Assembly: GCA_025463265.1 (NCBI GenBank) | Contig: JAOBWH010000126.1 | Coordinates: forward strand, 1 to 33,603 | Length of the DNA stretch: 33,603 nucleotides | Direction: 5' to 3' | From: Ilumatobacteraceae bacterium | Lineage (GTDB): Bacteria; Actinomycetota; Acidimicrobiia; Acidimicrobiales; Iamiaceae | Part shown: positions 14,290 to 21,754 of the stretch, one piece after another | Position numbering within the stretch: position 1 is the stretch's first letter | Layout of the letters: every line of letters starts with the position of its first letter | Notes under the pieces: model-generated | The model's input: the letters and a program-made list of their open reading frames with translations, nothing else | What the model was told of the DNA's origin: nothing | Database searches by the model: none | Position numbers and translations under genes: made by a program

Positions 14290-15390
14290 TCAGAACCGTT
14301 CGATCAGCGACGCCGCCGCGTCGGCGACCGGCACCGAGCGCAGGGCGTCGGCGCCGCTCGCCCCGATCAGGGCGCGGGGCGCGTCGAGGCCGGCCGTCGC
14401 GAAGGGCTCGATGTCGTCGAGGACCTGGTGGAGGCGGCGCGACGTCGGGACCGGCGCCCCGGACTCCAGATCGGCGAGCGTGCCGTGGACGCCGTCGCGG
14501 AGGGCGCTCCACCGGTTCTCGGCGATCCGCCACGTGCTGGCCACCGGAAGGGGCCGGCCCTGGTCGAACGCGTCGGCGAGCCAGGCGACCAGCGCGTGCA
14601 CGACCTGCGCGACCGCTGCGGTGTCGGCCTCGGTGGCCTGGACGTCGGGGACCCGGACCTCGAGGGTCCCGTGGATGACGTGGGGCCGCAGCTCCCACCA
14701 CCACTGGCGCGGCTCGGGCACCGACCCGCTCGCCGACCCCCAGCGGAGGTCCGCTGCGAACCGGGACCACGACTCGATGGCCGGCGGGACGCCCTGGCGG
14801 GGCAGCTGGGCCGAGATGACGGGCCGGATCGAGGCGAGGCCGGTGTCGCGCCCCTCGTAGTAGGGCGCCGCCGCCGCCAGCGCCGCCACCTCGGGCAGGA
14901 ACCCCCGGAGGGTGTTGTAGACGGCGAGCGACCGGTCGGCGGAGCCGAGGGCGACGTGCACCTGGAGGGCCCCGACCATCTGGCGCCGGGCGACCTCACC
15001 GTACGCATCGCCGATCTGCTGGTGCCGGTCGGCACTGCTCAGCACGGCCGATTCCTGGCACGTGGGGTGCACGGCGGCCGCCGCCGGTGCGATCGCTGCG
15101 CCGCAGACCTGGCGCAGGACACCTCGAGCCTCGGCCAGCTCCGCCGTCGCGCTCGCCACGTCGGGGTGGGGGCGGGTGAACAGCTCGACCTGGCACGCCG
15201 GCAGCTCCCGCTTCACCCGCGGGTCGGCCGCCCGCCGCACCACCTCGTCGCCGAGGGGGACCGGCTGGTGGGTGTGCGGGTCGAGCAGGAGCACCTCCTC
15301 CTCGAGCCCGATGGTGAGCTCGTGGCCGGTGTCGAAGACGGAACGCAGTTCCTGCTCGTCGAAGAGCGTGGTCGCAGCGACGGCGCTCAC
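14290..15390 (-). CDS. Carboxylate-amine ligase, GCS2/YbdK family
   Basis: A 366-aa protein of the glutamate-cysteine ligase 2 family. The hallmark TIGLEEEVLLLD lies at about 26-37, and later EVRVPDVQ and NRWSALRDGVHG-type blocks follow the family order. Members join a carboxylate to an amine using ATP; some make gamma-glutamylcysteine (EgtA, YbdK weakly), others have unknown substrates. Length is normal. The GTG start lies three bases after the stop of the FAD-Rieske gene (15394), so the two form one transcript led by the SigF-type promoter at 16964-16988. The pairing suggests a stress-time small thiol or amide product, which is an inference. Confidence 0.87.
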   Translation of the reverse strand: MSAVAATTLFDEQELRSVFDTGHELTIGLEEEVLLLDPHTHQPVPLGDEVVRRAADPRVKRELPACQVELFTRPHPDVASATAELAEARGVLRQVCGAAIAPAAAAVHPTCQESAVLSSADRHQQIGDAYGEVARRQMVGALQVHVALGSADRSLAVYNTLRGFLPEVAALAAAAPYYEGRDTGLASIRPVISAQLPRQGVPPAIESWSRFAADLRWGSASGSVPEPRQWWWELRPHVIHGTLEVRVPDVQATEADTAAVAQVVHALVAWLADAFDQGRPLPVASTWRIAENRWSALRDGVHGTLADLESGAPVPTSRRLHQVLDDIEPFATAGLDAPRALIGASGADALRSVPVADAAASLIERF

Positions 15391-15393
15391 GGG

Positions 15394-16902
15394 TCAGGCA
15401 TCCGGGGTGGGGCTGGGGGGCTCGGCGCTGCGGAGCGGTCGGATCGCGGGTGCCGCCAGGACCGTGCCATCCCCCTCGAAGCGGGATCCGTGGAGCGGGC
15501 AGTCCCAGGTGCGGTCGCCGTCGTTCCAGCCGCACACGCCGCCGAGGTGGGTGCACACGACCCGGACGGCCGGGCCGCTCGGCTCGGGCTCCCCGACCGG
15601 GACGAGGCCGGACCGGCGGCGGCGTCCGGTCCCGTCGGACGCGGGGCCGGCCTCCGGCTTGATCCAGTCCGAGGCCATGTGCCCGGCGACCTCGGCGTTG
15701 AGCCGTGCCGCGGTCGGCAGCCCGCGCAGCGCCATCCGCTTCGGGTCGAAGATCGCGCCCCACGGCGTGGAGACCCCCTCGGTCCCCGTGATCGTGTCGG
15801 CCAGGAGGAGCGCCGCTGCGGTGCCCATGGTCATCCCCCACTTCTCGAACCCGGTGGCCACCAGCAGGTGGGGGCTGGTGAACGAGGCGGCACCGACCCA
15901 GGGGAGGTGGTCGGCCGGCACGTAGTCGTGGGCGCTCCACCGGGCCACCACCTCGTTGACGGGGAAGTGCTCCTGGGCCCAGTCGACGAGGGCCTGGTAG
16001 CGGGCGAGCGTCGGGCCGCCGCGCCCGGTGTGGTGCCCCTCCCCGCCCACCAGGAGGCGCTCCTGACCGTCGATGCGGGCGGTCCGCATCGACCGCGACG
16101 GTTCGTCGACGCTCAGGCTCATGGTCTGCGGCACCGACCCGGCGACGTCGAGGGCCACCAGGTAGGACGACTTGGGCTCCGCCCGGGCGAAGAAGAAGCC
16201 CCGGTCGGTGATCGGGAGCAGGGTCGCCACCACCACGTGCTGGGCGGAGACCGTCGCCCGCGGGGTCACGACCCGGAAGGTCCGGTGGCCCCGCACGGCG
16301 GTCACCCTCGTGTCCTCGTGGACGGTCCCGTTGGGCGACGCCGCGATCTCGGCGGCCAGCGCCGCCAGGTAGGGGCCGGGATCGAGCTGGGCCTGATCGG
16401 CGAGCATCACCGAGGCGGTGGCCTCGAAGGGGAGATCGGCTCCGCCGAGCTCGACGTCGAGGCCGGCGGCGGTCGCGGCCCGGGCTTCTTGCTCCACCTT
16501 GGACCGCCCCGCTTCGGTGGTGGCGTAGGTGAGCGCGGTGCGGCGCTCCCACTGGGCCGCCTCCACCGGCCCGGCCTGCTCGGCCATCCAGGCGAGGGCG
16601 TCGAGCTGGGCCCGGGCGTAGCGGGCGGCGGTGTCCTCGTCGTGCACGTCGGCGAGCACCTGGTAGCGGGCGCCCTGGAGTGCCGAGACCTTGGCGGTGG
16701 TGCGCCCGCTGGTGCCGGAGCCGACGGATCGGCCTTCGAGCACCACGACCTCCTTGCCGGCCCTCGCGAGGAGCGCGGCGGTGGTCAGCCCGGCGATCCC
16801 CGCACCGATGACCACGACGTCCGCCCGGCGATCCTCGGCGAGCGGTGCGTAGGCGGACGATCCGATGGCCCACGGGGGCGTGCTGTCGGCGGGGAGCTGC
16901 AA
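15394..16902 (-). CDS. FAD-dependent oxidoreductase with C-terminal Rieske domain
   Basis: A 502-aa protein. The N-terminal dinucleotide fold (VVVIGAGIAGLTTAALLARAG, about 29-49; acidic end VVLEG) binds FAD in the DAO/glycine-oxidase manner. Residues about 60-400 form the substrate domain. The C terminus (about 425-490) holds a Rieske [2Fe-2S] site with ligands C450, H452, C468, H471. This FAD-plus-Rieske layout is known in actinobacterial and bacillar (YhfW-like) enzymes of unsettled substrate. The start is TTG 16902, preceded by GAGG at good spacing. A consensus SigF-type promoter lies about 60 bases upstream, divergent from the CsbD-like gene. It is coupled to the ligase gene downstream. 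Confidence 0.9.
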   Translation of the reverse strand: MQLPADSTPPWAIGSSAYAPLAEDRRADVVVIGAGIAGLTTAALLARAGKEVVVLEGRSVGSGTSGRTTAKVSALQGARYQVLADVHDEDTAARYARAQLDALAWMAEQAGPVEAAQWERRTALTYATTEAGRSKVEQEARAATAAGLDVELGGADLPFEATASVMLADQAQLDPGPYLAALAAEIAASPNGTVHEDTRVTAVRGHRTFRVVTPRATVSAQHVVVATLLPITDRGFFFARAEPKSSYLVALDVAGSVPQTMSLSVDEPSRSMRTARIDGQERLLVGGEGHHTGRGGPTLARYQALVDWAQEHFPVNEVVARWSAHDYVPADHLPWVGAASFTSPHLLVATGFEKWGMTMGTAAALLLADTITGTEGVSTPWGAIFDPKRMALRGLPTAARLNAEVAGHMASDWIKPEAGPASDGTGRRRRSGLVPVGEPEPSGPAVRVVCTHLGGVCGWNDGDRTWDCPLHGSRFEGDGTVLAAPAIRPLRSAEPPSPTPDA

Positions 16903-16963
16903 CGTGGTTCCTCACGGTGGCGCGCACGCGGGCACGTGGCACGCCGGTCGATGAGGTCGGCCG

Positions 16964-16988
16964 CTACCCCGGCGCCCGGGCAGCAAAC
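16964..16988 (-). promoter_or_regulatory. SigF/SigB-type promoter of the FAD-Rieske/ligase unit
   Basis: On the minus strand, GTTT (16988-16985), a 15-base spacer, GGGTAG (16969-16964). The predicted leader to TTG 16902 is about 55 bases. Confidence 0.72.
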
Positions 16989-17053
16989 AACCGCAGGCCC
17001 CTCGGAGGCGGCCGGGGCCGGGCCGGGTGTGACCGATGGCCGCGCCGGCGGTG

Positions 17054-17079
17054 GATTGTCATCCAGGAGGGCGGGGTAG
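17054..17079 (+). promoter_or_regulatory. Likely SigF/SigB-type promoter of the CsbD-like gene
   Basis: GATT (17054-17057), 16 bases, then GGGTAG (17074-17079) on the plus strand; one mismatch to GTTT. The ATG of the CsbD-like gene (17110) lies 30 bases downstream. The site is divergent from the promoter at 16964-16988. Confidence 0.55.
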
Positions 17080-17109
17080 CAGTGGCGTCGAACACCAACC
17101 GGAGGAACC

Positions 17110-17619
17110 ATGACGGACCGATCGAACGAAGGCCCGCTGATCGAGCGGGTCAAGGGCAAGGCCAAGCAGGTGGCGGGCGCCGTGCTCGGCGACGAGGCGC
17201 TGAAGCACGAGGGCCAGCTGCACGAGCAGAAGGCCGACGCCCTCGGCGAGGCTGCGGAGCTGACCGAAGCGGCGAACCTCGATGAGCAGGACGCCGAGCT
17301 GCAGCGCCGTACCGAGGAGCTCGAGGCCGAGCAGCGCCTGCTCGCCGTGGACGCAGCGGCCGACGCCCGCGCTGACCTGATCGAGCGCGAGGCCGATCAG
17401 CAGGAGGCCGCCGCCGAGCAGCGCCGCCGCACGGAAGAGGCGGCGGCTGATGCCGGTGCCCGCGGCGCCGAGGCCGCCGCCGCCCGCCAGGAGGCGGAGG
17501 CGCAACGCCAGCAGGCCGAGGAGCGTGCCGAGGCCCAGCGGTTGGCCGAGGCTGCAGACCGTGCCCGTGCCGAAGCGGCTGCGCTCGACAGCGCCGCCCA
17601 GATCGCCGAGGAGGCGTGA
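17110..17619 (+). CDS. CsbD-like protein with long coiled-coil tail
   Basis: A 169-aa protein. Residues about 10-45 (ERVKGKAKQVAGAVLGDEAL, then HEGQLHEQKADA) match the CsbD pattern; Bacillus CsbD is a small hydrophilic protein controlled by the general stress factor SigB. Residues 45-169 are a continuous Ala/Glu/Gln/Arg-rich helix, predicted coiled coil, without Cys or aromatic residues. CsbD domains extended by such helices occur in mycobacteria as far as I recall. GGAGG precedes the ATG. A near-consensus SigF-type promoter lies upstream and the next gene begins two bases after the stop, so the two long-helix proteins are co-produced. Molecular role unknown. Confidence 0.85.
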   Translation: MTDRSNEGPLIERVKGKAKQVAGAVLGDEALKHEGQLHEQKADALGEAAELTEAANLDEQDAELQRRTEELEAEQRLLAVDAAADARADLIEREADQQEAAAEQRRRTEEAAADAGARGAEAAAARQEAEAQRQQAEERAEAQRLAEAADRARAEAAALDSAAQIAEEA

Positions 17620-17621
17620 CC

Positions 17622-18245
17622 ATGTCCAACACCCTGATCGAGCACATCACCCACCCCGCAGTCCGGATCGGACTGACCGCCACCCAGCTCCCCATCACCC
17701 TCGCCGGGCGCGTCCTCGGCGAGCAGGACAACGAGCAGTGGCCGCCCGCCCTGGCGGTCGAAGGGATGCAGGCCACGGTGATCCAAGCCGTCGGCTCCCT
17801 GCTCCACGACGACCAGCTCACCGTGAAGGGCCGCCTGCTCGCGGAGAAGGTCGACCGCCTGCGGGCCGCCGAGGTCCTCGAGGCCGAGGCCGAAGCGAAG
17901 ATCGAGCACGCCGACGCCGAGCGCGCCGCCCGTGAGGAGACGGCCGCCCGCCAGCGCGAGCAGGCTGCCGCCGCCGCCAAGGAGAAGAAGGCGGCGGCCG
18001 CCCGTCGGGCCCGTGACCAGAAGCGTGCTGCCCAGGAGAAGGCCGAGGCCGAGACGCGTGCGGCTGAGGAGCGGCGCCGTGCCGCGGAGCAGCGGGTCGA
18101 GGCCCAGGAGCGCACGGCTCGCACCGAGGCCATCGCCACGGAGCGCCAGGCCCTCGCCAAGAAGAAGGCGGCGGCCACGGCTGCCCGCAAGGCTGCGGCC
18201 GACGACGCTCGGATCAAGGCCACGAACCAGGCCAGGAAGAGCTGA
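17622..18245 (+). CDS. Helical Ala/Lys/Glu-rich protein of unknown function (207 aa)
   Basis: Residues 1-75 form a non-repetitive head (THPAVRIGLTATQLPITLAG, then EGMQATVIQAVGSLLHDDQL) with some hydrophobic character. Residues about 80-207 are a long charged helix built from Ala, Glu, Arg and Lys, ending strongly basic (KKKAAATAARKAA). The basic end could bind nucleic acid or an acidic surface, or pair with the acidic helix of the preceding CsbD-like protein; that is an inference. GAGGAGG in the end of the upstream gene serves ATG 17622; an overlapping GTG at 17616 (GTGA) is the alternative. A hairpin follows at 18249-18276. Confidence 0.78.
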   Translation: MSNTLIEHITHPAVRIGLTATQLPITLAGRVLGEQDNEQWPPALAVEGMQATVIQAVGSLLHDDQLTVKGRLLAEKVDRLRAAEVLEAEAEAKIEHADAERAAREETAARQREQAAAAAKEKKAAAARRARDQKRAAQEKAEAETRAAEERRRAAEQRVEAQERTARTEAIATERQALAKKKAAATAARKAAADDARIKATNQARKS

Positions 18246-18248
18246 CCC

Positions 18249-18276
18249 GACCCCTCCGGAGATGGTCGGAGGGGTC
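18249..18276 (+). terminator. 10-bp hairpin terminator abutting the sigma factor promoter
   Basis: GACCCCTCCG (18249-18258) pairs with CGGAGGGGTC (18267-18276) over an 8-base loop, directly after the stop of the 207-aa gene. The AGGTTT that follows is also the -35 box of the next promoter, so terminator and promoter are fused. Confidence 0.65.
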
Positions 18277-18277
18277 A

Positions 18278-18304
18278 GGTTTGACCGGTACCACGTTGGG
18301 GTAA
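18278..18304 (+). promoter_or_regulatory. SigF/SigB-type promoter of the sigma factor gene
   Basis: GGTTT (18278-18282), a 16-base spacer, then GGGTAA (18299-18304). It is the only recognisable promoter-like element before the sigma factor gene, leaving a leader of about 170 bases to ATG 18480. It implies that the sigma factor activates its own gene, as is known for SigB and SigF. Confidence 0.72.
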
Positions 18305-18479
18305 CGGCTCGGTGGTAGAGCAGCCTGCCGTGAGGTGCTCGCAGGGGCCGTCAGGTCCCCGAGCTGTGCTGGAAGACCGAGGTCGTCGATCGATGACCGC
18401 GGACCAGCAGCCTCGACACACCACGTGCACCGCAGTCTGAAGAAGCCGGACTCGGTTGCCCCGCACTTGCGAGGTACCC

Positions 18480-19355
18480 ATGTCCACCCTTCACCGCTCC
18501 TCCGGCCAACTCGTCGAGGCCCCTCCGCTCCGCCATCGTCGCTCCGCTGCGTCGATGCACGATGCGGAGAGCCTCGAGCGGACGATCCCTCGTGGCCGTC
18601 ACGAGCGCGACGAGGACCAGACCCCTGCGGTCGATCAGCGCGTCTGGCTCGACCACCTGGAGTTCGCCCGCACCGGCGACGCCGCCGTGCTCGCTCGGCT
18701 CGTGGCCGAGTACGAGCGCTACGCCCGGTCGCTGGCGCGGCGGATGTGGCGCGACGGCGAGCCCAGCGAAGACCTCGACCAGGTCGCGCTGGAGGCCCTC
18801 GTGGTGGCGCTGCGCCGCTTCGACCCCGAGCGCGGGATCCCGTTCCCGGCGTTCGCCACCCCCACCATCCTCGGCTCCCTGCGACGGCACTACCGGGACC
18901 AGGGCTGGCTGGTCCGGGTCCCTCGCCGGGTGCACGAGTTCGCCGTGGCGGAGCGCGACACGACCGATCGGCTCGTCGTCCGGCTGGGCCGCCAGCCCAC
19001 CGCGGCGGAGCTCGCCACGGAGATGTGCGTCGATCTCGACGTGGTGCTCGAGGCCCAGGACGCCCTGCACGCACGCAACACCCGGTCGTTCGAGGCGGCC
19101 GGGCCCGACGGGCAGCTGCTCGGCGACCAGGTGGGTGCCGAGGACGGCCGGCTGTCGGCATCCGTGGACCGCGTGGCGCTCATGGAGGCGATCCGCACCA
19201 TCGACGGCCCGGCGAAGGAGCTGCTGCACCTCTACTTCTTCGAGGAGCGGTCCCAGTCGGACATCGCCGAGCACCTCGGCATCAGCCAGATGCAGGTCTC
19301 GCGGCTGCTGAGCGCGGTGCTGCGGCGCCTCCGCTCGCAGGTGGGGCCACGCTGA
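18480..19355 (+). CDS. Alternative sigma factor, SigB/SigF/SigG family
   Basis: A 291-aa sigma-70 group 3 factor. After a variable N terminus (about 1-50) come region 2 (LVAEYERYARSLARRMWRD, then SEDLDQVALEALVVALRRFDP and FPAFATPTILGSLRRHYRD), region 3 (VPRRVHEFAVAERD, LGRQPTAAELATEM) and region 4 (IDGPAKELLHLYFFEERSQ, then DIAEHLGISQMQVSRLLSAV, the helix-turn-helix reading the -35 box). The FPAFATPTILGSLRRHYRD block and the overall length are typical of general-stress and sporulation sigma factors. ATG 18480 is preferred over an in-frame TTG at 18456. No anti-sigma gene is adjacent. A matching promoter lies upstream. Its last 74 bases overlap the 3' end of the opposing glycosidase-like gene. 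Confidence 0.92.
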   Translation: MSTLHRSSGQLVEAPPLRHRRSAASMHDAESLERTIPRGRHERDEDQTPAVDQRVWLDHLEFARTGDAAVLARLVAEYERYARSLARRMWRDGEPSEDLDQVALEALVVALRRFDPERGIPFPAFATPTILGSLRRHYRDQGWLVRVPRRVHEFAVAERDTTDRLVVRLGRQPTAAELATEMCVDLDVVLEAQDALHARNTRSFEAAGPDGQLLGDQVGAEDGRLSASVDRVALMEAIRTIDGPAKELLHLYFFEERSQSDIAEHLGISQMQVSRLLSAVLRRLRSQVGPR

Positions 19356-20682
19356 CCGTCCGGCTGCTCCGGGATCCGCCAGCTCCATCGGGCAGGCCCG
19401 GGGGCGCCACGTCGGGTGCTCGGGCGTCGGGGTTCGGCCCGTGCTCGTCGGCCGGCGGATCGATCCAGTCCCAGTGCGCCATGTGCGGCATCCAGCCGGC
19501 GATCCAGTCGGTGACGGGCGGTCGGAACCGGTAGGCCGGCAGCTGGCGAGCGGTCGCGCCGCCGGCAGCCAGGGCGAACGCCCGGCTCATGGAGGACCGG
19601 TGCCGATCGAAGTGCTCGTCGAGCCAGAACACGCCCACCGGGTCGATCGCTCCCTCGGACGACACGAGCTGGGAGGCCCAGTCGGCCGAGTCGATGGTGG
19701 GGAACCAGCAGCAACCCTCGATCTCGACTCCGCGGTCGGCCGCCAGCTCGCACTGCTCGACGGCGTAGCGGAGCCAGCTGGCCCGATCCGACGGGAAGCC
19801 GCGGAGGTTGGTCTCGGTCAGCGAGCAGGGCCGGTCGTAGCGGTGGGCGTACTCGACGATGAGATCGGACAGGGGCGGGGGCGCGGGGGCCACGTTGGTG
19901 CCCTTCCCGTCGCCGGTCCAGTGCCACTGGTTGTGGGCGTAGTAGTCGATGCCGATCACGTCGACGTGGCCCGGCGCCATCTCCAGCAGGGCCTCGCCGC
20001 CGTGGCTGGCCACGAGCTCGACGGAGGGACGGCCCGGGTCGACGGCGGTGCCGGTCAGCAGGTCCGTGAACAGGAACCGGCGGTCGTTGTACAGCTCGGC
20101 GGTGGCCCGGCCGGCCGCCTCCCACGTGTGGCGCTCCGCGGCCTCGACGTGGACGTGGCGGGCCTGGGGGAGCGCTCGTTCGAGGCGCCGAGACGCCTCG
20201 GCCACGACCGGCAAGATGTTCGTGGCCAGCTCGACGAACCCGTCGAGCCCCGTGCGGTGAGGCGCCCACAGGCCGAGCTCGCCGCACATGAGGACCGTGG
20301 TGAACGGCTCGTTGCACACCGTGTAGGCCGGCAGCCACGGGTACCGGTCGGCCACCGCCTCGGCGAAGCGGAGGAACGCCGGGCCGAACGCCGGCGAGCT
20401 GAGGTCCCCGATCCAGGCCGGGTAGCTGGTGTGGTGCAGGAGGTCCACGATGGGGGCCAGCCCGAGGTCGCGCTGGTGGTGCAGGACGGCATCGGTGTGG
20501 GTCCAGTCGTAGCGGCCCGGCTCGGGCTCGATGCGGTGCCAGCGCAACGGGTAGCGCAGCCCCCGGACGCCGAGCGACGCGAGGAGGTCCAGGTCGCTCC
20601 GCCAGCGCCGGTCGTGCTGGGTGGTCTCCACCACATCGACGTCGAACGCCGGCTGGTAGGTCGATTCGAACGCGCCCAGCAT
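19282..20682 (-). CDS. GH1-like glycoside hydrolase
   Basis: A 466-aa protein with a TIM-barrel glycosidase pattern. GLRYPLRWHRIEPEPGRYDW is typical of GH1-type barrels, VCNEP supplies the acid/base Glu125, and SLTETNLRG the candidate nucleophile Glu290. The family call is tentative because the GH1 ENG and sugar-binding blocks are not intact. ATG 20682 (or GTG 20688) lies just after the aldo/keto reductase stop at 20696, so it is the last gene of a four-gene sugar operon. The final 45 or so residues are Pro/Ala/Ser-rich and disordered, encoded where the gene overlaps the sigma factor gene on the other strand. It has no signal peptide, so it is cytosolic and may act on an intracellular or nascent glycoside. 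Confidence 0.82.
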   Translation of the reverse strand: MLGAFESTYQPAFDVDVVETTQHDRRWRSDLDLLASLGVRGLRYPLRWHRIEPEPGRYDWTHTDAVLHHQRDLGLAPIVDLLHHTSYPAWIGDLSSPAFGPAFLRFAEAVADRYPWLPAYTVCNEPFTTVLMCGELGLWAPHRTGLDGFVELATNILPVVAEASRRLERALPQARHVHVEAAERHTWEAAGRATAELYNDRRFLFTDLLTGTAVDPGRPSVELVASHGGEALLEMAPGHVDVIGIDYYAHNQWHWTGDGKGTNVAPAPPPLSDLIVEYAHRYDRPCSLTETNLRGFPSDRASWLRYAVEQCELAADRGVEIEGCCWFPTIDSADWASQLVSSEGAIDPVGVFWLDEHFDRHRSSMSRAFALAAGGATARQLPAYRFRPPVTDWIAGWMPHMAHWDWIDPPADEHGPNPDARAPDVAPPGLPDGAGGSRSSRTVSVAPPASGGAAAPRSAAARPASG

Positions 20683-20695
20683 CTCCACAGGCTGC

Positions 20696-21754
20696 TCAGT
20701 CCGCAGGAGCCGACCGCACCGGCGGGCGAGCCGGACCGGCGCCGGCCGACGTGGCCTCGATGGCCGCGGCGATCTGGTCGAGGTCCTCGGGTGCGAGCGA
20801 GACACCGGCTGCGCCCACCCACCCGTCGACCTGGGCCGGGCTGCGCGCCCCCACGATGGCGCCGGTGACGGGCGTCCAGTGGAGGGTCCATGCGATGGCC
20901 AGCTCCGACACCGACGCGCCGAGGCGTTCGGCGATCGGGGCGATGGCGTCGACCAGGGCGAGGTTGGCGTCGAGGCCCGGTGGCTGGAAGTCGGGATCGC
21001 TGCTCCGCCAGTCGTCGTCGGGGAGCGACGCCGCGCGCTGCGCATCGAACGCACCGCTCAGGAGTCCCGAGCGCATCGGGCTGTAGACGATCACGCCGGT
21101 GCCGTGCGCCTCGCACCACGGCAGCGTGTCGCCGCCGGCGTCTCGCACCAGCAGGTTCAGCTGCGGCTGGAACGTGTCGACGTGGCGGACGGACTCGCAC
21201 CGGTCGAGCAGCTCCACGTCGAAGTTGCTCACACCGATGAAGCGCACCTTGCCCTCGGTCACCAGGTCGGCCATGGTCTGCCAGGACTCCTCGATGGGCG
21301 TCCCGTCCTCGCCCGGCCAGTGGATCTGCAGCAGATCCAGGGCCCCGACGCCGAGGCGGCGCAGCGATGCCTCGCACTCGGAGCGGATCGACGCCGGGGT
21401 GAGCACGTTGTCGAAGGGCTTGGTGTCGTCCTCCCACACCAGGCCGCACTTGGTGAACACCAGGGGCCGGTCCTGAGCTGGCAGGCGGCGGACCGCTTCG
21501 CCGACCACCATCTCGGCGCGACCGCGTCCGTAGCCGGGCGCGGTGTCGATCCAGCCGATGCCGAGCTCGACGGCCCGGTGGATGGCGGCGATGGAGTCGG
21601 TGTCGTCCTGGGGGCCCCACCCTCCCTGGGCCCCGCCGCCGCCGATGGCCCAGGCCCCGAGGCCGAGGCGGGTGATGTCGAGCCCGGTGGTGCCGAGCGG
21701 CGCCTCGGGCAGCGCCTGCTCGGGCTGGCGGGTCTCGTCGGTGGAGGCGCTCAT
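20696..21754 (-). CDS. Aldo/keto reductase
   Basis: A 352-aa NADP-dependent (beta/alpha)8-barrel reductase. The catalytic tetrad is visible: Asp70 (WIDTAP), Tyr75 (GYGRGRAE), Lys102 (VFTKCG) and His145 (LQIHWPG). The cofactor block near the C terminus (AIVGARSPAQVDGWVGA) is also present. The closest look is to the AKR subgroup that acts on sugar or general aldehydes. ATG 21754 overlaps the stop of the upstream flavoprotein gene as ATGA (21751-21754), and the glycosidase-like gene starts 13 bases after its stop. In this setting it probably reduces a keto- or aldehyde-sugar or a toxic aldehyde; the substrate is not known. Confidence 0.92.
   Translation of the reverse strand: MSASTDETRQPEQALPEAPLGTTGLDITRLGLGAWAIGGGGAQGGWGPQDDTDSIAAIHRAVELGIGWIDTAPGYGRGRAEMVVGEAVRRLPAQDRPLVFTKCGLVWEDDTKPFDNVLTPASIRSECEASLRRLGVGALDLLQIHWPGEDGTPIEESWQTMADLVTEGKVRFIGVSNFDVELLDRCESVRHVDTFQPQLNLLVRDAGGDTLPWCEAHGTGVIVYSPMRSGLLSGAFDAQRAASLPDDDWRSSDPDFQPPGLDANLALVDAIAPIAERLGASVSELAIAWTLHWTPVTGAIVGARSPAQVDGWVGAAGVSLAPEDLDQIAAAIEATSAGAGPARPPVRSAPAD

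Noticed and set aside
14428-17079. Open frame of about 880 codons on the plus strand opposite the ligase and FAD-Rieske genes
   Set aside because: The translation is low complexity and runs through two genes with intact motifs on the other strand.
20581-20600. GGGTAG within the glycosidase-like gene on the plus strand
   Set aside because: It has no GTTT at the right distance, lies inside a gene and points to no downstream start.
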